Shown one piece after another: positions 8,156-17,217 of a stretch of 64,000 nucleotides of DNA. Numbering within the stretch: position 1 is the first letter of the stretch; each line of letters opens with the position of its first letter. The translations under genes were made by a program, and so were the position numbers. The notes under the pieces were generated by a model. It did not search any database, had not been told where the DNA came from, and saw only the letters and a list, made by a program, of their open reading frames with translations. The stretch comes from Candidatus Methylophosphatis roskildensis (lineage in GTDB: Bacteria; Pseudomonadota; Gammaproteobacteria; Burkholderiales; Rhodocyclaceae), in NCBI GenBank assembly GCA_016708905.1, contig JADJEV010000003.1:310001-374000 (forward strand), read 5' to 3'.

Positions 8156-9358
8156 ATGTACCAGGAACGCGTGCTCTCCGGCATGCGCCCGACCGGGCGC
8201 CTGCACCTCGGCCACTATCACGGCGTGCTGAAAAACTGGGTCGAGCTGCAGGCGGAGTTTCCGTGCCTGTTCTTCGTCGCCGACTGGCATGCGCTGACCA
8301 CCGACTACGACGAGCCTGGGAAGATCGAGGATGCGGCGTGGGAGATGATCGTCGATTGGCTGGCGGCCGGCGTCGATCCGAGCCAAGCGACGCTGTTTAT
8401 CCAGTCGCGCGTGCCCGAGCATGCGGAACTGTTCCTGCTGCTCTCGATGATGGCGCCACTGGGATGGCTGGAGCGGGTGCCGACCTACAAGGATCAGCAG
8501 GAAAAGCTGTCGCACAAGGATCTGTCGACTTTCGGCTTCCTTGGCTATCCGCTGCTGCAGGCGGCCGACATCCTGATCTACCGGGCCGACCGGGTGCCGG
8601 TCGGTGAAGACCAGGTGCCGCACATCGAATTCACTCGCGAGGTGGCACGCCGTTTCAATCACCTGTATGGCCGAGAGCCGGGCTTCGAGGACAAGGCACG
8701 CGAGGCGGTGAGGAAACTCGGCGCCAAGCGCGCCAGGCTATACGAGGAACTGCGCACGCGCTTTCAGCAGGAAGGCGATCACGAGGCGCTCGAACAGGGC
8801 CACGCGCTGCTCAACGACACCCAGAATCTCTCGATGGGTGACCGCGAGCGCCTGTTCGGGTTTCTCGAAGGGTCGAGCAAGATGATCCTGGTCGAGCCCG
8901 ATTCCCTGCTGACCGAGGCTTCGCGCATGCCGGGACTCGATGGCCAAAAGATGTCGAAGTCCTATGGCAACACGATTTCGCTGCGCGAGGACGCCGAATC
9001 GATCACCAAGAAGATCCGTACCATGCAGACCGATCCGCAGCGGGTGCGTCGCACCGATCCGGGCGATCCGGAGAAATGCCCGGTGTGGCAACTGCATGCG
9101 ATCTACTCCGACGACAGTATCAAGGACTGGGTTCAGAAAGGCTGCCGCAGTGCGGGTATCGGCTGCATCGAATGCAAGCAGCCGGTCATTGACGCAGTGC
9201 TCGCCGAGCAGGAGCCGATGCGCGAGCGCGCCCAGATCTATCTCGATGACCCGTCGCTGGTTCGCAACATCGTTGCCGATGGTTGCGAGAGGGCGCGCAA
9301 GCTGGCACAGGAAACCATGCGCGATGTGCGCGAGGCCATGGGCCTCGACTACAGTTGA
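8156..9358 (+). CDS. trpS: tryptophan--tRNA ligase
   Basis: Class I aminoacyl-tRNA synthetase that charges tRNA-Trp in the cytoplasm. 400 residues, at the long end of bacterial TrpS (many are about 330). The HIGH-type motif is R-P-T-G-R-L-H-L-G-H-Y-H-G near residue 11 and the KMSKS motif is intact in G-Q-K-M-S-K-S-Y-G-N. A segment near residues 290-350 with C-P-V-W-Q-L-H and C-I-E-C-K matches the long proteobacterial form. Translationally linked to the site-2 protease gene. Confidence 0.96.
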   Translation: MYQERVLSGMRPTGRLHLGHYHGVLKNWVELQAEFPCLFFVADWHALTTDYDEPGKIEDAAWEMIVDWLAAGVDPSQATLFIQSRVPEHAELFLLLSMMAPLGWLERVPTYKDQQEKLSHKDLSTFGFLGYPLLQAADILIYRADRVPVGEDQVPHIEFTREVARRFNHLYGREPGFEDKAREAVRKLGAKRARLYEELRTRFQQEGDHEALEQGHALLNDTQNLSMGDRERLFGFLEGSSKMILVEPDSLLTEASRMPGLDGQKMSKSYGNTISLREDAESITKKIRTMQTDPQRVRRTDPGDPEKCPVWQLHAIYSDDSIKDWVQKGCRSAGIGCIECKQPVIDAVLAEQEPMRERAQIYLDDPSLVRNIVADGCERARKLAQETMRDVREAMGLDYS

Positions 9359-9365
9359 CCGGCGG

Positions 9366-10202
9366 ATGAGCGAAAACGTCGTTTCCCTGCCGCCGACCGC
9401 ACCCCACCAGCAGTCGCTGCCGCTGGCCCGTCTGTACGGCGAGCCGATGACCGAGCTGCCGAAGGATCTGTACATTCCGCCCGAGGCGCTGGAGGTGTTC
9501 CTCGAGAGCTTCGAGGGGCCGCTCGACCTTCTGCTCTACCTGATCCGCAAGGCCAACATCAATGTTCTCGACATTCCGATGGCGCCGCTGACCGCGCAGT
9601 ATCTGGTCTATGTCGAGTCGATGCGCCACCGCAACCTCGAACTCGCGGCCGAGTATCTGCTGATGGCGGCGATGCTGCTGGAGATCAAGTCGCGCATGTT
9701 GTTGCCGCGGCCGAACAAGGTCGAGCAGAGCGAAGAGGATCCGCGCGCCGAACTGGTCCGGCGTTTGCTCGAGTACGAACAGATGAAGGCGGCAGCGGCA
9801 AGGCTCGATCGGCTGCCGCAGGCCTTGCGCGACTACGAGTGGGTCAGCGTGGCGATCAGCCGGCAGATTGCCGAGCGCCTGCCGGAAGTCACCCTGAACG
9901 ACCTGCAGGCTGCTTGGCTGATGTTGATGAAGCGGGCGCGCATGACGCAACACCACAAGGTGCGCCGCGAGGAATTGTCGGTTCGCGAGCACATGGCGAA
10001 CATCCTGCGACGCCTGCAGGGCGGCATGTACGTCGAGTTTCAGGATCTTCTGGAGACCGGCGGCGGGGTAGCGAAACTGGTGGTGAGTTTTCTTGCCATG
10101 CTCGAACTGGCGCGCGAAAAGCTGGTGGACATCACACAGCGCGAAGCATTCGCGCCGATTCACGTCAAGCTTGCGGAAGCGACGATCCATGAGTCTGCCT
10201 GA
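9366..10202 (+). CDS. scpA: segregation and condensation protein A
   Basis: Kleisin subunit of the SMC-ScpAB condensin. 278 residues. The N-terminal SMC-neck-binding part is F-E-G-P-L-D-L-L-L-Y-L-I-R-K near residue 52; the C-terminal winged helix contains V-V-S-F-L-A-M-L-E-L. The start MSENVVSL gives the longest form without deep overlap of trpS; MTELPKDLYIP, 27 codons later, is an alternative. It overlaps scpB by 14 bases, which implies coupled translation. Confidence 0.92.
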   Translation: MSENVVSLPPTAPHQQSLPLARLYGEPMTELPKDLYIPPEALEVFLESFEGPLDLLLYLIRKANINVLDIPMAPLTAQYLVYVESMRHRNLELAAEYLLMAAMLLEIKSRMLLPRPNKVEQSEEDPRAELVRRLLEYEQMKAAAARLDRLPQALRDYEWVSVAISRQIAERLPEVTLNDLQAAWLMLMKRARMTQHHKVRREELSVREHMANILRRLQGGMYVEFQDLLETGGGVAKLVVSFLAMLELAREKLVDITQREAFAPIHVKLAEATIHESA

Positions 10203-10929
10203 TACGTCCGACGAGCCTGTCGCTCCTACGGCAGATTCCACAGAAGATCGCACGGAAGCGGAATCGCTGTCCGAGCTGGAACTCGCGTCGGTCGAAGCTG
10301 GAGGCTTTGTCGAGGAAGCCGGCGCTGAGCGTGCGCCAGGCGAACACTGGCCGGGGACGACGACGCTTGCAGATGGCATGACGCTGCCTCAGGCGAAAAG
10401 GGTGCTCGAAGCCGCGCTGCTGGCGGCCGCGAGTCCACTGCAGGTGGCCGATCTGCGGCGCCTGTTCGAGGCCGATCCCGGGCCGGATGTGGTGCGCAAG
10501 CTGCTCGATGAATTGCGCAGCGACTGGAACGATCGCGGTGTGGAACTGGCGCTGCTCGCGTCGGGCTGGCGCTTTCAGACGCGGCCGGAATTCCAGCCCT
10601 TCATCGACCGCCTCAAGATCGAGCGGGCGCCCAGGTATTCGCGCGCGGTGATGGAAACGCTGGCCATCATCGCTTATCGCCAGCCGGTTACGCGGGGAGA
10701 TATCGAGGACATCCGCGGCGTGACGGTGTCCCCCAATGTGATCAGGAGTCTCGAATCGCGTGGCTGGATCGATGCAGTCGGTCACCGCGACACGCCCGGC
10801 CGCCCGGCGCTTTATGCGACGACCAGAATGTTCCTCGACGACCTGGGGCTGCGCAGCCTGTCCGAATTGCCGCCCCTTACTGAAATCGAAAGGGTGCTGG
10901 ATCTTGTCGACGCGGCGCCGCAAGCCTGA
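10189..10929 (+). CDS. scpB: segregation and condensation protein B
   Basis: Winged-helix partner of ScpA in the condensin complex. 246 residues; the first 65 are an acidic, low-complexity extension, then the ScpB fold follows, including the family segment E-T-L-A-I-I-A-Y-R-Q-P-V-T-R-G-D-I-E and R-G-V. It overlaps scpA at its start and the rluB frame at its end. Confidence 0.92.
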   Translation: MSLPDTSDEPVAPTADSTEDRTEAESLSELELASVEAGGFVEEAGAERAPGEHWPGTTTLADGMTLPQAKRVLEAALLAAASPLQVADLRRLFEADPGPDVVRKLLDELRSDWNDRGVELALLASGWRFQTRPEFQPFIDRLKIERAPRYSRAVMETLAIIAYRQPVTRGDIEDIRGVTVSPNVIRSLESRGWIDAVGHRDTPGRPALYATTRMFLDDLGLRSLSELPPLTEIERVLDLVDAAPQA

Positions 10930-12058
10930 CCCGCCCTGGGCGGGGCAGCCGTCGAGCGGGTTGCCGCGGCCGCGCAAACCGGGCGTGGTCGGACCGGGAG
11001 GACCGCGCGGCCCCTCGCCACGGCGTCATCGGGACGATAACCGCGACATCGACGGCAATGGCCCGCCGGCAGGTGGTGAGCGAGCGGTTCCGGGCGAACG
11101 TTCTCCCGGCCCAGGCGGCACGTCGGCGCGGCGCGGACCAGGCGGCGATTATCTGTCCGGCAGCGGTCGGGGCGGACGACGCGGTGAAGAACCCGAAGTC
11201 GTCCTGGTCAGGCCGGAACGCCTGCACAAGGTGATGGCGCAGGCGGGGGTGGGTTCGCGGCGGGAGATCGAGGACTGGATTCAGTCGGGCAGGGTGAGTG
11301 TCAACGGACTTCCTGCCGCGGTCGGCCAGAAGGTGTCCGCAGTGGACAAGGTGCGTGTCAACGGCAGGCTGGTCGCGCTGCGTATGAAGCATCGCGCACC
11401 GAGGGTACTGCTCTATCACAAACCGGAGGGCGAAATCGTCTCCCGCGACGACCCGCAGGGGCGGCCCAGCGTGTTCGACAGGCTGCCCAAGCTGCGCGGT
11501 GGGCGATGGGTCGCGGTCGGCCGGCTGGATATCAACACGAGTGGTCTGTTGGTGTTCACGACCAGCGGCGAGCTGGCGAACCGCCTGATGCATCCGCGCT
11601 ACGGACTGGAGCGCGAGTATGCGGTGCGGCTTGTCGGTTCGCTGACTGCCGAACAACGCGACACGCTGCTTTCAGGCGTGGCGCTCGAAGACGGCGAGGC
11701 GCGCTTCGGTTCGGTGTTCGACAAGGGAGGCGAGGGCTCCAACCACTGGTATCACGTGACCATTGGCGAGGGCCGCAATCGCGAGGTGAGGCGCATGTTC
11801 GAGGCGCTCGGGCTGACAGTGAGCCGATTGATGCGCGTGCGTTATGGCCCGATACAGCTGCCACCGCGCCTGAAGCGCGGCATGACCGCGGATATGCCTG
11901 AGGCTGAAGTCGCGGCCCTGGAACGCCAACTGCTGTCCCGGCAACCGGATAGAGTTTCCGCCAAGGCAGGCAAGCCGGCTGCCCCGCAGCCCGGGCGCCG
12001 CGGCCCCGCTGCGACTGGGCTCGAGCGGGCAAGCAGGCGGTCAAGAGCGGCCCGCTGA
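10904..12058 (+). CDS. rluB: 23S rRNA pseudouridine(2605) synthase RluB
   Basis: An RsuA/RluB-family pseudouridine synthase acting on 23S rRNA. After a G/P/R-rich, probably disordered N-terminal stretch of about 100 residues comes an S4 RNA-binding domain (R-L-H-K-V-M-A-Q-A-G-V-G-S-R-R). The catalytic aspartate is in G-R-L-D-I-N-T-S-G-L-L near residue 210. A basic tail ends the protein. The start is uncertain: a TTG at 10904, overlapping the end of scpB, is preferred because no ATG or GTG fits nearby and the frame further upstream only mirrors scpB. Next to scpAB as in many proteobacteria. Confidence 0.85.
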   Translation: MSTRRRKPDPPWAGQPSSGLPRPRKPGVVGPGGPRGPSPRRHRDDNRDIDGNGPPAGGERAVPGERSPGPGGTSARRGPGGDYLSGSGRGGRRGEEPEVVLVRPERLHKVMAQAGVGSRREIEDWIQSGRVSVNGLPAAVGQKVSAVDKVRVNGRLVALRMKHRAPRVLLYHKPEGEIVSRDDPQGRPSVFDRLPKLRGGRWVAVGRLDINTSGLLVFTTSGELANRLMHPRYGLEREYAVRLVGSLTAEQRDTLLSGVALEDGEARFGSVFDKGGEGSNHWYHVTIGEGRNREVRRMFEALGLTVSRLMRVRYGPIQLPPRLKRGMTADMPEAEVAALERQLLSRQPDRVSAKAGKPAAPQPGRRGPAATGLERASRRSRAAR

Positions 12059-12269
12059 ACGAGGTAATGGTGCATTTCGATCTTCTTTCTGCTAATCGCC
12101 CCTCCGGCAAAAGAGCCGCCGAGGCTCCAGGTCACGCATTGAGATTCGAAATGCCCGTTGCCCAATTCTTCGTTGCCGGTGGCACCATTACGCCGATCCG
12201 CTCGTGGCTCCTATATGCCGATCGAAAGGGATCCTATGTGCCGGTCGCTGACAACTTCTTCTCCGCATG
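12059..12269. other. intergenic gap between convergent rluB and flippase genes
   Basis: No gene is supported. A short open frame here lacks a ribosome binding site and any recognisable motif. Base composition falls toward AT compared with rluB, marking the edge of the accessory island. Confidence 0.5.
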
Positions 12270-13784
12270 TCAAGATCGCGTGGAAGCAGGCCTGATGGCC
12301 CCACGCAAGAAGCGCTGCTGCGCACGCTTAAGGATTACACGCTCTGCCCCAACTGGGCGTCGCGCGGCAAGCCAAAGCAACGCGACGGTCCCTGAGTAGA
12401 TAGCAATCCCTAGCGCGATTTCCACAGTCAACCAACCAATCGATGTTGCCATATTCATGACGGGGGACCACTCGGGCACAATCCAGCGCACTAGTCCGGA
12501 CATAACCAACGCGGCGACCAATGGGCGCGCTAAAGCGCGCAGGAACCCATAAATGGGAACGCCGACAAGGCGTCGCACTTGGAATAGGTAAAAGGGCGTA
12601 CTAAGTATCGATGTGCCGAGCGCCGCGAATGCAGCGCCACTCAAGCCAAAATGGGGAACCAGAAGTCCGAACATCATCAACAGGATCACCACATACAACC
12701 CATTGGCCTTTGTAACTTGGTCAGGATGCCCACTGGAGATCAATACCGTGCAGATCGATGAATGGAGCACTAGCAATCCCCCATTCAATGCCAAAATCTC
12801 CATCAATGGAACACTGGCCAGCCACTTAGGACCCAGCACGACTGGAACCAGGTACGGCGCGACTACATAGATGCCTGCGGCGGCGGGAACGGCAACCAGC
12901 ATCAGCACCCCCATCGCGTCGAGATACGCCTTTCGCATCGTGTCTGGATCACTGACCATGCTTGCGAAGCCAGGTAGTAACGCGCGGTTGATCGGGGCCG
13001 ACAGTTCGCTGCTCGGCATGAGCGCGACCTCGTAACTGATGTTGTACACGCCGAGACCCGCAGCACCGATCTGGCGCCCAATGACGAAATCGGACGTACG
13101 TTCCTTAAGGTACCCGACGATGTTATTTAGCAAGAGCCATCGCGAAAATCCAAAAAGGCTCGCTGCGTGGTGAAGTGATAAGTGTGGGCGGAATGGATGC
13201 ACCAGATAGCTTGTAATAGTTCCCGCCAGTCGAGCGGCAAGCATGCCCGTGACGAGAGCCCAGTAACTACGGAACCACAACGCCAGCGGAATGGTCACCG
13301 CAAAGCCGATGAGCTTCCGGCTGATCTGAAAGGAGAATTCCTTCTGAAAATGCAAATCCTTTCGAAAGGCGACGACACCGATGTTCTCGCACCCCCCAAT
13401 AAGCGGACCGAATGCGAGAACACATACAACCCAGAATACCTCCGGCTGATTAAAGTACGTCGCAATCGGCCCTGCCAGGGCCCACATCAGCAGCAGGATC
13501 AGCAGTCCGAGAAGAAGATTGAGAGTCCATGCAGTGTGGTAGTGCGATTCGGTGGCACGTTGGTTCTGGATTAGCGCAACGTCGAAGCCAAACGCGGAAA
13601 GCATCTGGGCCATGGAAATTAAGGTACCCGCCATCGCAACAACGCCAAAATCAGTCGGGGCAAGTACCCTAGCAAGGACTACCATGCTGATCAAACCCAG
13701 CGCACGCTCGACGACATTGAGCAGCACCATCCAAGCAGCCCCACGGGCCATCTTTCCATGAAGGCTGGAGGACACTTCCGTCAT
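12270..13784 (-). CDS. polysaccharide flippase (MOP/Wzx superfamily), copy 1
   Basis: 504 residues with about 12-14 hydrophobic segments. The N-terminal A-A-W-M-V-L-L-N-V-V-E-R and T-D-F-G-V-V-A-M motifs are those of lipopolysaccharide/teichoic acid flippases. It would move lipid-linked sugar repeats across the inner membrane. It is clearly paralogous to the flippase at 53567-55153 along most of its length, for example the shared blocks A-T-E-S-H-Y-H-T-A-W-T and P-I-N-R-A-L-L-P-G-F. It stands alone beside ISs, so it is probably a relic of, or spare part for, a polysaccharide locus. Confidence 0.88.
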   Translation of the reverse strand: MTEVSSSLHGKMARGAAWMVLLNVVERALGLISMVVLARVLAPTDFGVVAMAGTLISMAQMLSAFGFDVALIQNQRATESHYHTAWTLNLLLGLLILLLMWALAGPIATYFNQPEVFWVVCVLAFGPLIGGCENIGVVAFRKDLHFQKEFSFQISRKLIGFAVTIPLALWFRSYWALVTGMLAARLAGTITSYLVHPFRPHLSLHHAASLFGFSRWLLLNNIVGYLKERTSDFVIGRQIGAAGLGVYNISYEVALMPSSELSAPINRALLPGFASMVSDPDTMRKAYLDAMGVLMLVAVPAAAGIYVVAPYLVPVVLGPKWLASVPLMEILALNGGLLVLHSSICTVLISSGHPDQVTKANGLYVVILLMMFGLLVPHFGLSGAAFAALGTSILSTPFYLFQVRRLVGVPIYGFLRALARPLVAALVMSGLVRWIVPEWSPVMNMATSIGWLTVEIALGIAIYSGTVALLWLAARRPVGAERVILKRAQQRFLRGAIRPASTRS

Positions 13785-13977
13785 CCCAGATCCGCTTTAT
13801 TGAAACCAGTTGGAGGGGCCACGCACACTGCAGGAATTGCTGACACCATGCTTGCATGCTCCCTGCTTGGTGTTGCAGGGCTGTTAGCGGCGGCGCATAT
13901 GGCGGAGAAAATGCGCTTCCATGGCTGTAAGCGCCCAACTGCCGCGCTCACAGCCATGCTGACCATATGGCCCCTTC
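13785..13977. other. gap between the flippase start and the IS3-type element
   Basis: No gene seen. It should hold the flippase promoter on the minus strand, but no clear -35/-10 pair is visible. Confidence 0.4.
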
Positions 13978-14970
13978 TGATCCTGTCCCCGTTTGATGGA
14001 CGCCATGATCTGACGGCGTAGAGTTATCTCCGGGCGGGCGCGTGCGTCGCTTGCGACGAACGCAAAGCGCCCGACGGGGGTAACTCGGATCGCGAGGCGA
14101 TGCGCGATTTTGCTGTGCATACCAGCGTCGTTCGAACTCGGCCGGACTCAGGTAACCCAGTGCGCTGTGACGCCTCTCGGTATTGTAGTAGCCGAAGTAG
14201 GCGGTCAGGTCGTCGATCGCCTGCTGGCGTGTGGCGTAGTGTTCGTCATAGACGCGCTCGACCTTCAGCGTGCCGTTGGCCGACTCCATCGGTACATTGT
14301 CGTAGCAGTTGGCCCGCCGGCTCATCGACACCGTGATGCCTGCCTCGGCGAGCCGCTGGCGGTAGTCCGTGGTGCAATACTGCGAGCCGCGATCGCTATG
14401 GTGTATCAGATCCTGGCCGGGATGACGCCTGCCCAGCGCCAGGTGCAGCGCATTCAGGGTAAGCGCGCCATCGACGTGTGCGCTCATCGCCCAGCCGACG
14501 AACTTGCGACTGAACAAGTCCATCACGATTGCCACGTACAGCCAGCCCTCGTCGGTGGCCACATAGGTGATGTCGGCCAGCCATACCCGATCCGGGGCGC
14601 TCGTCTCGAAGCGCTGGTCCAGCACGTTGGGCGCCAAGGCGAAGCCGTGACGCGAGTCGGTGGTGCGCTCGAAACGGCGGGGTTGCCTCGCGTGCAAGCC
14701 TCCACGGCGCATCAGCCGATGCACGCATTTGTGATTGACGCGAAAGCCCGCCTCGCGCAGATCGGCGGTGAGCCGCGGACGGCCGTATTTGCCCCGGTGG
14801 CGCAGGTAGCGGGCGTGCAGTTCCTGCGCCAGGCGCGCATCGTCCTGACTGCGCTGCGAGACCGGCCGGTGCCGCCAGTCGTGCAATCCGCTGCGCGAGA
14901 CCTCGAGCAGGCGGCACATCGAACCGATACTGAAGTGGTCGCGGTGTGAATCGATCCCGGCATATTTCAC
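13948..14970 (-). CDS. IS3-family transposase OrfB
   Basis: Integrase-core (DDE) part of the IS3 transposase. It has an N-terminal helical HTH_21 region (L-A-Q-E-L-H-A-R-Y-L-R-H-R-G-K-Y-G-R-P-R), then the catalytic residues in W-L-A-D-I-T-Y-V, H-S-D-R-G-S-Q-Y and M-E-S-A-N-G-T-L-K. The GTG at 14970 overlaps the orfA stop (GTGA). The frame is open further upstream inside orfA, so an OrfAB fusion by -1 frameshifting near an A6G run is also possible. Oddly, the frame has no stop inside the IS and runs about 30 bases past the terminal repeat. Confidence 0.85.
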   Translation of the reverse strand: MKYAGIDSHRDHFSIGSMCRLLEVSRSGLHDWRHRPVSQRSQDDARLAQELHARYLRHRGKYGRPRLTADLREAGFRVNHKCVHRLMRRGGLHARQPRRFERTTDSRHGFALAPNVLDQRFETSAPDRVWLADITYVATDEGWLYVAIVMDLFSRKFVGWAMSAHVDGALTLNALHLALGRRHPGQDLIHHSDRGSQYCTTDYRQRLAEAGITVSMSRRANCYDNVPMESANGTLKVERVYDEHYATRQQAIDDLTAYFGYYNTERRHSALGYLSPAEFERRWYAQQNRASPRDPSYPRRALCVRRKRRTRPPGDNSTPSDHGVHQTGTGSEGAIWSAWL

Positions 14971-15334
14971 AGCGACTCCTTCGCGAAATACGCCGCCGCT
15001 TTTTTCAATATGGCATTGTCCATCTTCAACTGCGCATTCTCGGCGCGCAGCCGCGACAGCTCTACCGCCGCCGCATCCGGTGCCACCGCCGGCTCGCGTT
15101 TGACCAGCGGCTTCTGCGCACGCGCCAGGCGCACCCAGTTGGCCAAGGTCTTGTGCGAGATCTCCAGGCTGCACGCGACTTGCGTCAGCGCCCGCCCTGC
15201 ATCGATGACTTGCCGTTCCGCCGCCTGCCGATACTCTGCCGTGTAGCTACGCTTCACAATCTTCTGTTTCATCTCGTCCTCCATGAAGTTCCATTCTTAC
15301 ACTTCATGGCGTCCGTTTTTCGGGGGCAAGGTCA
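13978..15334 (-). mobile_element. complete IS3-family insertion sequence
   Basis: A 1357-bp element with 31-bp imperfect terminal inverted repeats (22 of 31 matching; outer end TGA, inner end GGACGCCATGA) and a 4-bp target duplication CTTC (13974-13977 and 15335-15338). It carries orfA and orfB in the standard overlapping arrangement. Family assigned from the transposase. Confidence 0.9.
14967..15284 (-). CDS. IS3-family transposase OrfA
   Basis: 105 residues: an N-terminal helix-turn-helix (S-Y-T-A-E-Y-R-Q-A-A-E through S-H-K-T-L-A-N-W-V) for binding the IS ends, and a C-terminal leucine-zipper-like helix (L-S-R-L-R-A-E-N-A-Q-L-K). Typical OrfA. Confidence 0.88.
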   Translation of the reverse strand: MEDEMKQKIVKRSYTAEYRQAAERQVIDAGRALTQVACSLEISHKTLANWVRLARAQKPLVKREPAVAPDAAAVELSRLRAENAQLKMDNAILKKAAAYFAKESL

Positions 15335-15589
15335 CTTCGCCGCGAAAGGGTGCGCTGCGCCGGGCTTTGCCCGCCCTTGACTCGGCTTCGAGGCGTCAAT
15401 GGGGACGTCGCTAAGCAGGGTGCATGCCCGAAGAACTTGCTCCGCTATCTTTGTTCGGATTTCGACCGACATCCACAAGGGCACGTTCGTGCCCAACAAA
15501 AGCAAGTCCCATCTGAGGGCCCCTAATTCGCTCGCCCGGCACGCCGACCAGAGGTTCTCGCACACTATATTCGATTCGTTCATTGGCCC
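15335..15589. other. unassigned sequence between the IS3 element and the ISAs1 remnant
   Basis: A minus-strand frame of about 83 residues (15332-15583) begins MNESNIVCENLWS and looks weakly protein-like, but it has no family I recognise and runs into the IS3 end. It is probably a broken gene fragment. Confidence 0.3.
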
Positions 15590-15822
15590 AGGCCTCTATC
15601 CCAACAAAGTCCTCGACCCCACATACCATTGCACACACCCCTATCACCAGCATCTCCACCAGAGCATACTTCGAGCGGCCAAGCACACGCGGATCCGCAA
15701 CACCCGGAAAGGCTTCTGCCAGTGACAGCAGCTCGCCCGGTACATACTGCTCTTCTGTCGCCATAAGTCGCCTCAAAAAGACAGAAAGCCGCACAAATCA
15801 AAGGACTGGGAACAGCCCCCTG
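15590..15822 (-). pseudogene. ISAs1-family element, left-end remnant with transposase N terminus
   Basis: Minus strand. The terminus starts CAGGGGGCTGTTCCCAGT, the usual shape of ISAs1 ends. It is followed by a start at 15764 and about 58 residues of the N-terminal ISAs1 transposase domain (L-A-E-A-F-P-G-V-A-D-P-R-V, then Y-A-L-V-E-M-L-V-I-G-V-C-A-M, then G-I-E-A-W-A-N-E). Homology stops near 15590; the catalytic domain is gone. Confidence 0.75.
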
Positions 15823-15951
15823 CAACCCCTTGACTGTGAACGATTAGCTCACTTTGTTAACGACAATGCCATTCGTAACAACAATGTCACTCGCATTTTG
15901 ATGCAATTGCCGTGAGTCTCTGGTCCGAAGCAACCACGCAAGTCAGGTCGC
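15823..15951. other. short gap before the methyltransferase stop
   Basis: No gene or clear site seen. Confidence 0.3.
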
Positions 15952-16761
15952 CTATTGCTTGACGAAGTACAAGTCACTCTGGCAATTCCCGGCCCCATGG
16001 TACTCGCAATCTGTCAGGGTCAAGCCCGCGCGCTGAAACACATCAAGAAAATAGTGTCTTTCATACCGGACAATATTCAGTGGTCCATGGTACGTCCACG
16101 GCACGTAGTTTTCGGGATTGATCGAGAACTGCGGCACGTTGTCTTCCACATTGGCCGTCAGGAAGGCCTTGCCGCCGCTGCGCAGTATGCGGGTAATTTC
16201 GCTCGCGTACACGGTGAGGTGCTCAGGTTCCATGTTCGTCACGACGCCCCACATATAAACGATGTCAGTCGCTCCATCGGTAACCGGTAAGTGAAAATCA
16301 TCGTTCAATACATATCCTGATGGATTGTATCGGGCGTTGATCAAGTTGATATGCTGAAACTGGTATGAAGGGTACTGCGACTCAATATAGTCCTTGCACC
16401 ACTGTATGACACTTTCAGTAACATCGATCCCCAGATAGCGCAGGCTAGGAAGTTCGCGGGTGAGTCCAATCGGAAGCCGACCCTGTCCGCATCCGATATC
16501 AACGAGGAAATCTCGCTGCGTGCAGCCGAGCTTCATGATAACCCTCGTTGCCTCGTTGATTGCCGAGTTCATGAAAAACTCGTTATCCTCTTGGTCTGGC
16601 CCGTTCAACCGGTCTGCGGGGCGTGGAAGCATGCTCCCCTTGTGAAGGACAAAGTTTTTCGTCGGGATAAGAAGCCCGACCTTGGCCGCCATCTGCCGGA
16701 GCAACCGCTTGCTGTTGTGAAGCACTGAGGCCACTTGCACTTCTTGCTTCGATCTATTCAT
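15952..16761 (-). CDS. class I SAM-dependent methyltransferase
   Basis: 269 residues. The SAM-binding motif I is L-V-D-I-G-C-G-Q-G-R near residue 87, followed by L-G-I-D-V-T near 110 and the post-motif block D-I-V-Y-M-W-G-V-V-T-N. The substrate is not evident; small-molecule or sugar methylation is plausible given the flippase nearby. It is intact although IS remnants lie on both sides, and its GC is lower than that of the housekeeping genes. Confidence 0.82.
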   Translation of the reverse strand: MNRSKQEVQVASVLHNSKRLLRQMAAKVGLLIPTKNFVLHKGSMLPRPADRLNGPDQEDNEFFMNSAINEATRVIMKLGCTQRDFLVDIGCGQGRLPIGLTRELPSLRYLGIDVTESVIQWCKDYIESQYPSYQFQHINLINARYNPSGYVLNDDFHLPVTDGATDIVYMWGVVTNMEPEHLTVYASEITRILRSGGKAFLTANVEDNVPQFSINPENYVPWTYHGPLNIVRYERHYFLDVFQRAGLTLTDCEYHGAGNCQSDLYFVKQ

Positions 16762-16845
16762 TCTTGCGACCCTATGTTGTTACTCAAGATCGAGAGTGCC
16801 GCGTTCTCCGCCCGTTTTCGACCCGTCTCGGCACGCCATTCGTGC

Positions 16846-16944
16846 TCATCGATCCACTTCTCGGTAACGCGCGACGTACCGGGCGAATGTCGTCCATGGC
16901 AGGAAATCCATGAGCTGGGCGAACAGCGTCTTGCCGATGTTCAT
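16846..16944 (-). pseudogene. IS4-type (DUF4372) transposase, N-terminal fragment
   Basis: Only 32 codons remain: MNIGKTLFAQLMDF, then L-P-W-T-T-F-A-R-Y-V-A-R-Y-R, the usual beginning of DUF4372-bearing IS4-family transposases. Upstream (to about 17085) is non-coding IS end sequence containing CTAACCGGACAGTAGT. The rest of the element is missing. Confidence 0.7.
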
Positions 16945-17217
16945 GGCTGCCTCCGGGCAAAAGCCCGACACACTGCCCGAACTGGCACTCAGCGTTCAAA
17001 TCGACACCACCCCTGATCGCCCTGGAATCCGCGTCATTCATGGCTTTCAGAGATTCCAACCTTCATCTAACCGGACAGTAGTGGGTAACCCTCTTAATTA
17101 ACGATACTACTGCCGCTCTGGTTTGCACAGGTGGAGTCCCCCGGCGGCCACTTGAAATTCCTCCACCTGTGGCCAGGTCAAAATCCCCCAGGGGCGAGGA
17201 CAGGAGTGTGTGGATTT

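Noticed and set aside
12067..12399. Small plus-strand gene after rluB
   Set aside because: No ribosome binding site, no recognisable motif, and its 3' half overlaps the flippase gene on the other strand.
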